Shown piece by piece: positions 1 through 7,393 of a stretch of DNA of 12,221 bases. Under the pieces are notes generated by a model, which was not told the DNA's origin, ran no database searches, and saw only the letters and a program-made list of their open reading frames with translations. The position numbers were made by a program, and so were the translations under genes. How positions within the stretch are numbered: the first letter of the stretch is position 1; each line of letters begins with the position of its first letter. Origin of the DNA: an uncultured Actinomycetes bacterium (GTDB lineage Bacteria > Actinomycetota > Actinomycetes > S36-B12); assembly GCA_903918595.1 (NCBI GenBank), contig CAIXFB010000018.1:1-12221 (forward strand), in the 5' to 3' direction.

Positions 1-1505
1 AGTGCACACTCTCCGGGGCAGCTGATGGGTCAGTCACCTATTCAGTCAGTGGTGCTACGACTGAGCCTTTTCTCAGGAACCGACTTGGTCTATGCGTGCT
101 CCATCCACTGACGCTGGCCGGAACCGCCATCGACATCGAGCACAGCGATGGTCATATCGAATCATCTGCCTTTCCCGATGCCATTGATCCAGATCAACCA
201 TTTCTCGAGATTCGCGCCATGACCCATGAGGTACTCCCTGGGTTACGCGCACGCCTCGAGCTAACAGGTGAAGTCTTTGAATCCGAGGACCACCGCAACT
301 GGAGTGATGCCTCGTACAAGACCTACTGCACGCCAATTTCACTTCCGTTCCCGGTTACCGTTGAACCCACCTGGGAACTGCATCAATCTGCAGCGCTCAC
401 CTTCACTGGGACTTTTCCCCCTGCAACACAATCTCGAGGACCGGAAACAGCAGAGTCCGCTGACACCACCATCGAAGTATTTGATGTGACGTCACCACTC
501 CCCCGGATTGGACTGCAATTGGGTCTGGTGGAGTTAACAGATGCCCACATAAGCGCCCTTCAAGCCCTTGCACTAGATCACGTTCGCGTGGATATTGACG
601 CGACTGATCCAGCCCGCGCTTCCGAAAGCCTGGCAGTAGCAGCCACCGTGGCTGCACAGATCGGCTGCTCGGTGCAGGCTGCGGTTTTCGATGCTGATGC
701 GCCAACTCTGACGCAACTTGGCCGTAAGAATCGTGAACTCGGTGACGTGGTTTCGTGCTGGCTCATCTTCGCAAGCGATGAGAAAGTGACCTCAGCATCG
801 AGAATCGCCGAAGCACGTCAATGTCTCGGACCGGAAGAATTGATTTCCGGCGGCACGAACTTGTACTTCACCGAACTGAACCGGCAGCCGCCGTCTCTTG
901 AAAATCTAGATGTCATCAACTTCTCGTTGAATCCGCAGGTGCATTCCTTCGATAACCGCACCATTCTCCAGAACGCTTCAACCCTCAGGGTCATTGCGTT
1001 GAATGCTGTTGGGTTAGCCGGTGACGCAGCAATTTCGATCTCGCCGATCACATTGCGCCCCCGCTTCAACCCCAATGCCACTGACCCCGCCACTGATGTG
1101 AGCAACGATGACCTTCCGGCATCTGTTGACTACCGCCAGTCAACCTGGTTCGCAGCCGCCTGGACAGCACTATGCCTTGGCTATCTTGCAGCGCCAGGGA
1201 ACATACGTTCAGTCACGTACTTTGAGACTGCTGGGGCCAGCGGAATTCTCGATGCCGAAACCGCAGCACCATATCCGGTCTATGACTTCTTTGCAGCACT
1301 CGCTGGTGCGGTATCTGTCCGCCCATGCGAATCGTCGAACCCGGAAATCTGTGACGCACTAATCGTGGAGAGTGAATCCTTCACGCGGGTCATGATCGCT
1401 AACGTGGGTACCGAGGTGCAGTCCGTGGAGCTCCGCGGCCACATCAATGCAAAGATCACAGCACCACCCGAGCAATTGACGATCATTGACCTTCCCGGAG
1501 GATGA
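1..1505 (+). CDS. D-apionate lactonase (ApnL)-family protein, 5' end outside the window
   Basis: The reading frame is open from base 3 to the TGA at 1503-1505, so the gene starts left of the window. The GTG at 96 is not a credible start, because family-like sequence (RNRLGLCVLHP) runs through it from about base 75. Numbering from that GTG codon as 1, I recognise blocks of the ApnL family: EDHRNW at 64-69 followed by DASYKTYCTP in an N-terminal beta domain, a probable TIM-barrel from about 137 (PRIGLQLG) with FTELNR at 258-263, NPQVHSFDN at 279-287, SPITLRPRFNP at 316-326 and YFETAG at 375-380, then a small C-terminal beta domain from about 405. Characterised members open D-apionolactone to D-apionate in the catabolism of apiose, a branched plant cell-wall sugar. 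Family membership is from remembered motifs. The exact lactone is inferred, and a related aldonolactone is possible. It is followed two bases later by an SDR gene, so the two are probably co-transcribed. Confidence 0.72.
   Translation, partial: CTLSGAADGSVTYSVSGATTEPFLRNRLGLCVLHPLTLAGTAIDIEHSDGHIESSAFPDAIDPDQPFLEIRAMTHEVLPGLRARLELTGEVFESEDHRNWSDASYKTYCTPISLPFPVTVEPTWELHQSAALTFTGTFPPATQSRGPETAESADTTIEVFDVTSPLPRIGLQLGLVELTDAHISALQALALDHVRVDIDATDPARASESLAVAATVAAQIGCSVQAAVFDADAPTLTQLGRKNRELGDVVSCWLIFASDEKVTSASRIAEARQCLGPEELISGGTNLYFTELNRQPPSLENLDVINFSLNPQVHSFDNRTILQNASTLRVIALNAVGLAGDAAISISPITLRPRFNPNATDPATDVSNDDLPASVDYRQSTWFAAAWTALCLGYLAAPGNIRSVTYFETAGASGILDAETAAPYPVYDFFAALAGAVSVRPCESSNPEICDALIVESESFTRVMIANVGTEVQSVELRGHINAKITAPPEQLTIIDLPGG
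1497..1501 (+). promoter_or_regulatory. Ribosome binding site that decides the SDR start
   Basis: GGAGG lies at the very end of the lactonase gene. It is directly adjacent (0 nt) to the ATG at 1502, which is too close for initiation, but 6 nt before the ATG at 1508, an ideal distance. The SDR therefore most likely starts at 1508, and the apparent ATGA overlap at 1502-1505 is not the working start. Confidence 0.75.
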
Positions 1506-1507
1506 AA

Positions 1508-2311
1508 ATGCCACTGCCCGCACCTGATCCCCTGTTCTCGCTCCAAGACAAACGAGTCATCATCACCGGAGCGGGTGGATCTATTGGATCGTTGGTAGCA
1601 GAGGCGATGGCTGATCGCGGTGCCGTTGTCGGTCTGCAAGACATTTCAGCTGAAAAAGTTGACGTAGTGCGAGATCGCATCGAATCAACAGGAGGTCGCG
1701 CGATCACACTGGTCTCCGACCTCTCAACCGCCGAGGGTGCACACACCATGGTCACAGATGCAGCAGAACGCTTAGGTGGTCTCGATGTGCTCATTAATGG
1801 TGCTGGAGTCAATCGTCGCAAGCCCATTCTTGATGTGACCTCTGATGATTTTGACGCCATCGTGGCGGTCAATATGCGCGCGGTGTACTTCGCTTGCCAG
1901 GCCGCGCACCCGCTCATGAAGGAAGCCGGGGGTGGAGCCATCGTCAACTTGAGTTCGCTCAGCGCTCGCTTTAGCTTCAACACAATTTCCGTTTATGCAG
2001 CAACGAAAGCGGCCGTGAGTTCGATGACGAGGAGTTGCGCCCGAGAGTGGGCCGCTGATGGGATTCGCGTGAATTGCATCGAGCCGTCAGTGATTATGAC
2101 GGAATTCACTAAACCGTTGTGGGGAGAAGCGCACCGGCAACGCTGGTTCGATGAGACAACGCCGATCGGTCGGCTTGCACTACCTGAGGAAGTGATCGGT
2201 TCAATCATTTTCTTATCGACGCAGGCATCCTCATACATCACCGGACAGTCCATCGTGATCGATGGAGGCATCCTCAGCGGCGCTGACTGGGATTCCTACA
2301 AAGACGATTAA
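1508..2311 (+). CDS. Classical SDR-family oxidoreductase (sugar or sugar-acid dehydrogenase type)
   Basis: A full-length classical short-chain dehydrogenase of 267 residues from the ATG at 1508. Numbered from the in-frame ATG at 1502 (subtract two for the preferred start), it has the TGAGGSIG nucleotide loop at 22-29, an acidic residue at the end of beta-2 (D47, suggesting NAD rather than NADP), NGAG at 99-102 in place of the usual NNAG, N124, and a Ser152-Tyr165-Lys169 catalytic set (YAATK). The C-terminus has the usual ITGQSIVIDGG segment. Overall it resembles gluconate 5-dehydrogenase and 2-keto-3-deoxy-aldonate dehydrogenase SDRs, but the substrate cannot be read from sequence. It sits two bases after the lactonase gene and converges on an FAH-type hydrolase, which suggests oxidation of a sugar-acid intermediate. 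No signal peptide or membrane segment is visible, so it is cytoplasmic. Confidence 0.85.
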   Translation: MPLPAPDPLFSLQDKRVIITGAGGSIGSLVAEAMADRGAVVGLQDISAEKVDVVRDRIESTGGRAITLVSDLSTAEGAHTMVTDAAERLGGLDVLINGAGVNRRKPILDVTSDDFDAIVAVNMRAVYFACQAAHPLMKEAGGGAIVNLSSLSARFSFNTISVYAATKAAVSSMTRSCAREWAADGIRVNCIEPSVIMTEFTKPLWGEAHRQRWFDETTPIGRLALPEEVIGSIIFLSTQASSYITGQSIVIDGGILSGADWDSYKDD

Positions 2312-2328
2312 GTGCTAAGAAGCTAAGG

Positions 2329-3177
2329 CTAGGGAGCCTCAATCACTCTGTTTCGTTGCTCACCCAGAGCGCTCACGCCCAGAGTCACGAGGTCGCCGAC
2401 CTTCAACCACGTGGGATCGGCCATGCCCATTCCTACACCCGGCGGCGTTCCGGTGATCACCAGATCGCCCGGATCTAGAACCATGACCTGGGAGATGTAG
2501 TGCAGCACCGTTGCGATATCGAAAATCAGGTTCGATGTGCTGCCCGTTTGACGGCGCACTCCATTGACATCAAGCCATAGATCGAAATACTCAGGAATGC
2601 TGGGATCATCCGGTGTGACCAACCACGGACCGGTCGGGCACGAGGTTTCAAAAGCCTTGCCTTTGACCCACTGACCACCGCGCTCTGCTTGAAACACGCG
2701 TTCTGACACGTCGTTGATCGCGACGAACCCAGCGATGTGCGAAAGGGAAACCTCTGGTGATTCCAGGTAGCGGCAGGTACTTCCGATGACAAAGCCCAAT
2801 TCAACTTCCCAGTCGACCTTGACGCCACCACGAGGAAAGTGAATGTCGTCGTTGGGGCCGATCACTGTGTTCGGCGCCTTGTTGAACAGCAAAGGCTCGG
2901 CGGGGATCTCCATATTTGCCTCACGCGCATGATCCGCGTAATTCAAACCAACTGCGACCAAGTTTCCTGGACGAGCGATCGGGGCGCCCACACGAAGATC
3001 TCCCGACAGGATCGGTAGGACTGCAAGATCAACATCCCGAAGCGACTGCATGCCGCCACTGGCAAAGAAATCCGCGTTGAAATCACCGCACAGGGAAGAG
3101 ACGTCGCGGTACTGGCCTTCGGAGTCGATGACCGCCGGCTTCTCAGACCCTGCTGGACCGATTCGAACTAAACGCAC
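2329..3177 (-). CDS. FAH-family hydrolase, 2,4-diketo-3-deoxy-L-fuconate hydrolase type
   Basis: A complete 282-residue fumarylacetoacetate hydrolase-fold protein starting at a GTG (3175-3177) with a well-placed AGGAG. The N-terminal cap region (1-65) is followed by the catalytic beta-roll. GLNYADHA at 77-84, the metal-site segment VDWEVELG with E124 and E126, the NDVSER block with D156, a lysine in WVKGK (K174) and TGTPPGVGMG at 242-251 are all present, so the active site looks intact. The pattern INDVSER...ERGGQWVKGK closely matches enzymes that cleave 2,4-diketo-3-deoxy-L-fuconate or -rhamnonate into pyruvate and lactate, often labelled ureidoglycolate lyase in databases. The substrate is inferred and another 2,4-dioxo acid is possible. 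It lies 27 bp after ilvD on the same strand and ends 17 bp from the convergent SDR gene, which could supply its substrate. Confidence 0.87.
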   Translation of the reverse strand: MRLVRIGPAGSEKPAVIDSEGQYRDVSSLCGDFNADFFASGGMQSLRDVDLAVLPILSGDLRVGAPIARPGNLVAVGLNYADHAREANMEIPAEPLLFNKAPNTVIGPNDDIHFPRGGVKVDWEVELGFVIGSTCRYLESPEVSLSHIAGFVAINDVSERVFQAERGGQWVKGKAFETSCPTGPWLVTPDDPSIPEYFDLWLDVNGVRRQTGSTSNLIFDIATVLHYISQVMVLDPGDLVITGTPPGVGMGMADPTWLKVGDLVTLGVSALGEQRNRVIEAP

Positions 3178-3183
3178 AGGTTT

Positions 3184-3188
3184 CTCCT
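3184..3188 (-). promoter_or_regulatory. Ribosome binding site for the FAH-family gene
   Basis: On the minus strand AGGAG precedes the GTG start codon at 3177 by 6 nt. It lies in the 27-bp gap after ilvD and supports both the GTG start and translation from an ilvD read-through transcript. Confidence 0.75.
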
Positions 3189-3204
3189 AGTCACGGACTT
3201 TCCT

Positions 3205-4893
3205 CTAATCACAGACGGCGCCGCGGGATGCGGAACCGACGAGCTTTGAATATTTGGCTAAGACTCCCCGATTGAATTTGTGCGGGAGCGGTACAAATGC
3301 AGCACGGCGGCGTTCGAGTTCAGCATCGTCAACGAGTAGATCGAGGGTGCGCGCCTTCAGGTCAATGCGAATGCGATCCCCATCCGCGACCAAGCCGATT
3401 GGCCCGCCGTCAACCGCTTCGGGAGCGACGTGTCCCACGCACAATCCCGTGGTGCCTCCGGAGAACCGACCATCAGTGATGAGAAGTACATCTTTGCCCA
3501 GCCCTGCACCCTTAATTGCACCCGTGATCATCAGCATCTCGCGCATGCCGGGGCCACCCTTAGGGCCTTCGTAGCGAATGATCACAACGTCGCCCTTTTT
3601 GATGGTGCCATCTTCTAGTGCTGCCATCGCGGACTGCTCACGCTCGAACACTCGAGCAGCGCCCTCGAATGTGTCAACAGGCACTCCCGCGATCTTGACG
3701 ACCGCACCCTCCGGCGCCAGCGAACCACCCAGGATGGTGATACCCCCGCTGACCGCGATCGCGTTCTTCGAGGCATACAGAATGTCGCCATCAGGATCTG
3801 GCGGATTAATGCTCGCCAGGTTCTCAGCCATCGTCTTGCCCGTGACCGTGAGGCAGTCTCCGTGCATGAGGCCTGCATCGAGCAGCGCCCGCATGATGAC
3901 CGGAACGCCACCGACTCGGTCTACGTCGCTCATGACGTAGCGACCGAATGGCTTCACATCAGCGAGCAACGGCACCTTCGAACCGATCCGATGGAAATCT
4001 TGCAGGTGCAGTTCGATTTCAGCCTCGTGGGCGATTGCCAGCAAATGCAGTACCGCATTTGTGGACCCACCGAATGCCATCACGATGGCTATGGCATTTT
4101 CCAGCGACTGTTTGGTGATGATGTCGCGGGTGGTAATTCCCTGGCGGATCAACTCGACCACTGCCTCACCTGATCTGCGGGAGAAGCCATCGCGCCGGCG
4201 ATCGACCGCGGGAGGTGCCGCTGAACCTGGCAGCGACATTCCCATCGCCTCAGCAGCGCTCGCCATGGTGTTGGCCGTGTACATGCCACCACAGGCTCCT
4301 TCGCCAGGACAAATAGCACGCTCAATCGTGTCGACGTCCTCGCGTGACATGAGCCCCCGTGCGCACGCACCGACCGCCTCGAAAGCGTCGATGATGGTGA
4401 CGTCTTTTTCGGTTCCATCGGAGAGTTTCACATGGCCCGGAAGAATGGATCCTGCGTACACGAATACTGAGGCAACGTCGAGCCGGGCAGAGGCCATCAA
4501 CATGCCCGGCAGAGACTTATCGCACCCTGCGAACGTGACCATGCCGTCGAGGCGTTCTGCCTGCATGACTGCCTCAACGGAGTCGGCGATGATTTCCCGG
4601 CTGACGAGGGAGAAGTGCATGCCGTCATGGCCCATCGAAATGCCATCGGAGACTGAGATCGTGCCGAACTGCATGGGGAACCCACCAGCTTGGAAAACCC
4701 CTTCCTTGGCAGATTTGGCGAGACGCTCCAAAGACAGGTTGCAAGGAGTGATCTCGTTCCACGACGACGCAATGCCGATCTGTGCTTTGGGGAAATCCTC
4801 GTCAGACATGCCTACTGCGCGCAACATTCCACGGGCCGGTGCCCGCTCAAGACCGTCGGTGACTTCGGAACTGCGCGGCTTCATGTTCGTCAT
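3205..4893 (-). CDS. ilvD: Dihydroxy-acid dehydratase
   Basis: Dehydrates 2,3-dihydroxyisovalerate and 2,3-dihydroxy-3-methylvalerate to the 2-keto acids that lead to valine and leucine, isoleucine and pantothenate. The 562-residue protein has the normal IlvD length. Counting from the ATG at 4893, the three Fe-S cysteines are C51 (NEITPCNLS), C124 (FAGCDKSLPGM) and C201 (GEGACGGMYTANTM). The D125-K126 pair next to C124 and the TDGRFSGGT loop near the C-terminus, which carries the proposed catalytic serine, are present. It resembles the branched-chain enzyme more than the sugar-acid dehydratases of the same superfamily. A GTG at 4902 and an ATG at 4884 are other in-frame starts; 4893 is preferred because it lies seven bases after a TANNNT box and after a weak AGGGTGG. 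Upstream is a 2-hydroxyacid dehydrogenase (57-bp gap). Downstream, 27 bp away, is an FAH-family hydrolase. Confidence 0.95.
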   Translation of the reverse strand: MTNMKPRSSEVTDGLERAPARGMLRAVGMSDEDFPKAQIGIASSWNEITPCNLSLERLAKSAKEGVFQAGGFPMQFGTISVSDGISMGHDGMHFSLVSREIIADSVEAVMQAERLDGMVTFAGCDKSLPGMLMASARLDVASVFVYAGSILPGHVKLSDGTEKDVTIIDAFEAVGACARGLMSREDVDTIERAICPGEGACGGMYTANTMASAAEAMGMSLPGSAAPPAVDRRRDGFSRRSGEAVVELIRQGITTRDIITKQSLENAIAIVMAFGGSTNAVLHLLAIAHEAEIELHLQDFHRIGSKVPLLADVKPFGRYVMSDVDRVGGVPVIMRALLDAGLMHGDCLTVTGKTMAENLASINPPDPDGDILYASKNAIAVSGGITILGGSLAPEGAVVKIAGVPVDTFEGAARVFEREQSAMAALEDGTIKKGDVVIIRYEGPKGGPGMREMLMITGAIKGAGLGKDVLLITDGRFSGGTTGLCVGHVAPEAVDGGPIGLVADGDRIRIDLKARTLDLLVDDAELERRRAAFVPLPHKFNRGVLAKYSKLVGSASRGAVCD

Positions 4894-4900
4894 GCCATCC

Positions 4901-4906
4901 ACCCTA
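4901..4906 (-). promoter_or_regulatory. Candidate -10 box for leaderless ilvD transcription
   Basis: On the minus strand TAGGGT (fits TANNNT) is followed by exactly seven bases and then the ATG at 4893. This is the geometry of actinobacterial leaderless promoters, in which transcription begins at the start codon. No convincing -35 element is visible 17 bp upstream. The overlapping AGGGTGG could instead be a weak ribosome binding site, so this is a suggestion rather than a firm promoter. Confidence 0.42.
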
Positions 4907-4950
4907 TTGGGGCCGAGAACTGCTGCATGAGGAAGGCTGAACAGGACAAT

Positions 4951-5856
4951 TTAGCCAGCGACGTGGATCACATTCTCCAAGCGTGAACCGGTCCGCCAAT
5001 TGTGAATTTGACGCGCGATGAGGGCCCTCGCCAGAACCGGAAATGCATCCGAATCTCCACCTACATGGGGTGTGATCAACACATTCGGCATCGACCACAG
5101 CACGTGATCAACGGGCAACGGCTCAGGATCGGTTACATCGAGCGCTGCCCGGATCCTCCCGGTCTCCAATTCACGAACGAGGTCTGGTGTGACCACTACA
5201 GATCCACGCGCCACATTGACCAGCAGCGATCCGGGCTTGAGCTGGGAAAGGAACTGGGCATCGACCATCCCCTGAGTTGCGGGGGTCAGCGGAACAGCGA
5301 GCACGACAACGTCGGCATGAGGCAGGAGACCTGGTAATTCGGTCACTGCCGCTACATCTCCTCGGGCCGTTTGCGCGACCATCGTGATCGAAGCACCCAT
5401 TGGTGCGCATACTGCGGCAATCGCACGACCGACCGGACCAGCCCCAATGATCAGCATCCGCTTGCCCTGTAGCGACTCCCCCCGCTGGTGGTTCCATAAT
5501 CCTGCTGCACCCTCACGAACAGACCGATCAATACCGCGTAGCGATGCAATGATCAGCCCGAGGGTCAGTTCAGCGGTACTCGCCTCATGCACACCTTGCG
5601 CGTTACACAAAGCAACTCCGGGCCGCACGTACTCACGTGCATAGTCGTAACCGATTGTCAGCAGTTGAAGAACCTCAAGGTGGGGCATCTCTACTGACAA
5701 ATGTGCATTGGGCCCGGATCCCAAATACCGGGGAACAAAGAATCCGACATCTGCACAGTCGGCTGGATCTGGATTTATGTCATCCACATACCACCGCACC
5801 CCCGGCACGTCCAATGGCGCGAGCACCCGAGGAAGCAAGGCAATCGCAGGAGTCAT
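4951..5856 (-). CDS. D-2-hydroxyacid dehydrogenase family protein
   Basis: A 301-residue member of the D-isomer-specific 2-hydroxyacid dehydrogenases, which interconvert 2-keto acids and D-2-hydroxy acids with NAD(P)H. From the ATG at 5856: a short, divergent N-terminal substrate domain (1-95), a Rossmann fold with GAGPVG at 138-143, and the catalytic Arg217 (NVARG), Glu245 (DVTDPEP) and His264 (TPHVGG). The segment after beta-2 (about 159-165) has no acidic residue and carries an Arg, which hints at NADP(H), though this is tentative. The frame can be extended to 5925, but that would overlap gatB, and family-like sequence begins only at MTPAIALLPRVLAPLD. It starts 16 bp after the gatB stop with no clear Shine-Dalgarno, so it is probably translated from the gat transcript. 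Similar genes commonly accompany gatB in actinobacteria. The true substrate is unknown; it is shorter than SerA and lacks an ACT domain. Confidence 0.87.
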   Translation of the reverse strand: MTPAIALLPRVLAPLDVPGVRWYVDDINPDPADCADVGFFVPRYLGSGPNAHLSVEMPHLEVLQLLTIGYDYAREYVRPGVALCNAQGVHEASTAELTLGLIIASLRGIDRSVREGAAGLWNHQRGESLQGKRMLIIGAGPVGRAIAAVCAPMGASITMVAQTARGDVAAVTELPGLLPHADVVVLAVPLTPATQGMVDAQFLSQLKPGSLLVNVARGSVVVTPDLVRELETGRIRAALDVTDPEPLPVDHVLWSMPNVLITPHVGGDSDAFPVLARALIARQIHNWRTGSRLENVIHVAG

Positions 5857-5872
5857 GAAGAGATAGCCCGCG

Positions 5873-7393
5873 CTACTCGGATACGCCGAGCTTTTCGAGC
5901 AAGAGCGCTCGGACCTTGGCTGCATCAGCTTGGCCCTGCGTTGCTTTCATCACAGCACCCACGATGGCTCCAGCAGCTTGCACTTTGCCCGAAGCGATTT
6001 TCTCGGCCACGTCAGGTTGCGCAGCTAGCGCCTCATCGATTGCAGCAAGCAGCGACGCGTCGTCGCTGACTACAACCAAACCGCGCTGCGCGATCACAGA
6101 ATCGACATCGCCTTCACCTGCGAGGACCCCTTCAAAAACCTGTCGGGCCATCTTGTCCGTGAGGGCACCTTCACGGATGAGGGTCTCCACCCGAACAATG
6201 TCAGCTGGTCGCACCCTCAACTGTGACAGTTCAATTCCCTGCTCCTTAGCGGAACGTGCGAACTCGCCCATCCACCATTTGCGGGCCGCACTCTGCTCAA
6301 CCCCGGCCGCAACGGTCTCTTCAATCACGTCGAGCGCGTCGGTGTTCACGAGTGTTTGCATCTCAAAGTCCGTGATCCCCCACGACTCTTGCAAACGCGC
6401 GCGTTTGGCCGCTGGAGCCTCAGGCAGACTGGCCCGAAGTTGCTCAATCCACTCGAGCGATGGAGCAACCGGCACCAAATCAGGTTCGGGGAAGTATCGG
6501 TAATCCTCCGCCTGCTCCTTGGATCGACCAGAAGTACTGCGCCCGGTGTCTTCGTGGAAGTGCCGGGTTTCTTGAACTACGCGCCCACCCGAGGTCAGAA
6601 GAGCCGACTGACGCTCGATCTCGCTGTGCACTGCTCGTTCTACTGACCGAAGGGAGTTAACGTTCTTTGTTTCTGATCTGGTGCCCCACGGCTCACCCGG
6701 CTTAGCCAAAGACACGTTGACGTCGCAGCGCAACGATCCCTCTTCCATGCGCACATCAGAAACACCCAAAGAGCGCATCAGGTTGCGTAACTCTGCAACG
6801 TAAGCACGGGCAACGACTGGAGCCAATGCCCCAGTGCCTGGGATCGGTTTTGTCACGATCTCAATGAGAGGAATGCCCGCGCGGTTGTAATCGACGAGCG
6901 AGTAATCCGCACCATGAATTCGACCCGTATCTCCACCTGAGTGCGTGAGCTTTCCGGTGTCTTCTTCCATATGGACACGCTCGATTTCAATGCGGAAGAC
7001 CTGCGGTCCATCATCCGTAGGCACAATCACATCGAGGTAGCCATCAGTGCACAACGGCTCGTCGTACTGGCTAATTTGGTAATCCTTGGGCATATCCGGA
7101 TAGAAATAGTTTTTGCGGGCAAACCGGCACCAGGAGGCGATATCGCAGTTCAAAGCGAGTCCCATGCGAATCGTTGACTCAACTGCCACAGCGTTTACTA
7201 CCGGCATAGAACCTGGCAAGCCCACACACACTGGGCAGATCTGCGTGTTTGCTTCTGCACCGAATTCGGTGGGGCAGGAGCAAAACATTTTCGAGTTGGT
7301 GCCCAATTCCACATGAGTTTCAAGGCCGATCACTGGCTCAAAAAGTGACACCGCTTGGTCGTAGTCCATCAGTTCGTCTGCGTGTGCGCTCAT
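5873..7393 (-). CDS. gatB: Aspartyl/glutamyl-tRNA(Asn/Gln) amidotransferase subunit B
   Basis: The tRNA-binding kinase-like subunit of GatCAB, which activates Glu-tRNA(Gln) or Asp-tRNA(Asn) with ATP before transfer of ammonia delivered from GatA. The 506 residues are full length. VIGLETHVEL is at 21-30, the zinc cysteines are C38, C40, C53 and C56 (FCSC and CPVC), HMEEDTGK is at 141-148 and the signature segment LVDYNRAGIPLIEIVT is at 166-181. An EDYRYFPEPDL block follows near the middle, and a helical YqeY-like tRNA-binding tail occupies about 355-503. The ATG at 7393 overlaps the gatA stop as ATGA, with GAGGAGG 10 nt upstream, so translation is probably coupled. A second in-frame ATG at 7369 (M9) is possible but has no such signal. 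No pfkA lies between gatA and gatB, unlike Mycobacterium. Confidence 0.97.
   Translation of the reverse strand: MSAHADELMDYDQAVSLFEPVIGLETHVELGTNSKMFCSCPTEFGAEANTQICPVCVGLPGSMPVVNAVAVESTIRMGLALNCDIASWCRFARKNYFYPDMPKDYQISQYDEPLCTDGYLDVIVPTDDGPQVFRIEIERVHMEEDTGKLTHSGGDTGRIHGADYSLVDYNRAGIPLIEIVTKPIPGTGALAPVVARAYVAELRNLMRSLGVSDVRMEEGSLRCDVNVSLAKPGEPWGTRSETKNVNSLRSVERAVHSEIERQSALLTSGGRVVQETRHFHEDTGRSTSGRSKEQAEDYRYFPEPDLVPVAPSLEWIEQLRASLPEAPAAKRARLQESWGITDFEMQTLVNTDALDVIEETVAAGVEQSAARKWWMGEFARSAKEQGIELSQLRVRPADIVRVETLIREGALTDKMARQVFEGVLAGEGDVDSVIAQRGLVVVSDDASLLAAIDEALAAQPDVAEKIASGKVQAAGAIVGAVMKATQGQADAAKVRALLLEKLGVSE

Noticed and set aside
96..98. GTG as the start of the lactonase gene
   Set aside because: The frame stays open to the left edge and conserved family sequence lies upstream of this codon, so the gene begins outside the window.
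1483..1983. Minus-strand open frame of 166 codons opposite the SDR gene
   Set aside because: It is antisense to intact SDR motifs, and its Ser/Arg/Met-rich low-complexity translation has no recognisable domain.
2326..2339. Hairpin AGGCT-AGGG-AGCCT in the convergent gap as a terminator
   Set aside because: The stem is only 5 bp, has no T-run on either side and overlaps the end of the FAH gene, so it is too weak to call.
3205..4893. ilvD gene as a sugar-acid (arabonate or xylonate) dehydratase instead of IlvD
   Set aside because: Length and motifs around all three cysteines follow the branched-chain enzyme, and the position after the gat genes suits a biosynthetic gene. A side activity remains possible and is listed as a hypothesis.
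4061..4930. Long plus-strand open frame (289 codons) opposite ilvD
   Set aside because: It lies antisense to a clearly conserved ilvD, its translation shows no recognisable domain and is rich in Ser, Pro, Arg and Met, as expected of a shadow frame in G+C-rich DNA.
5857..5925. Earlier start for the 2-hydroxyacid dehydrogenase
   Set aside because: It would overlap gatB by more than 50 bases and add residues with no resemblance to the family; the ATG at 5856 fits better.
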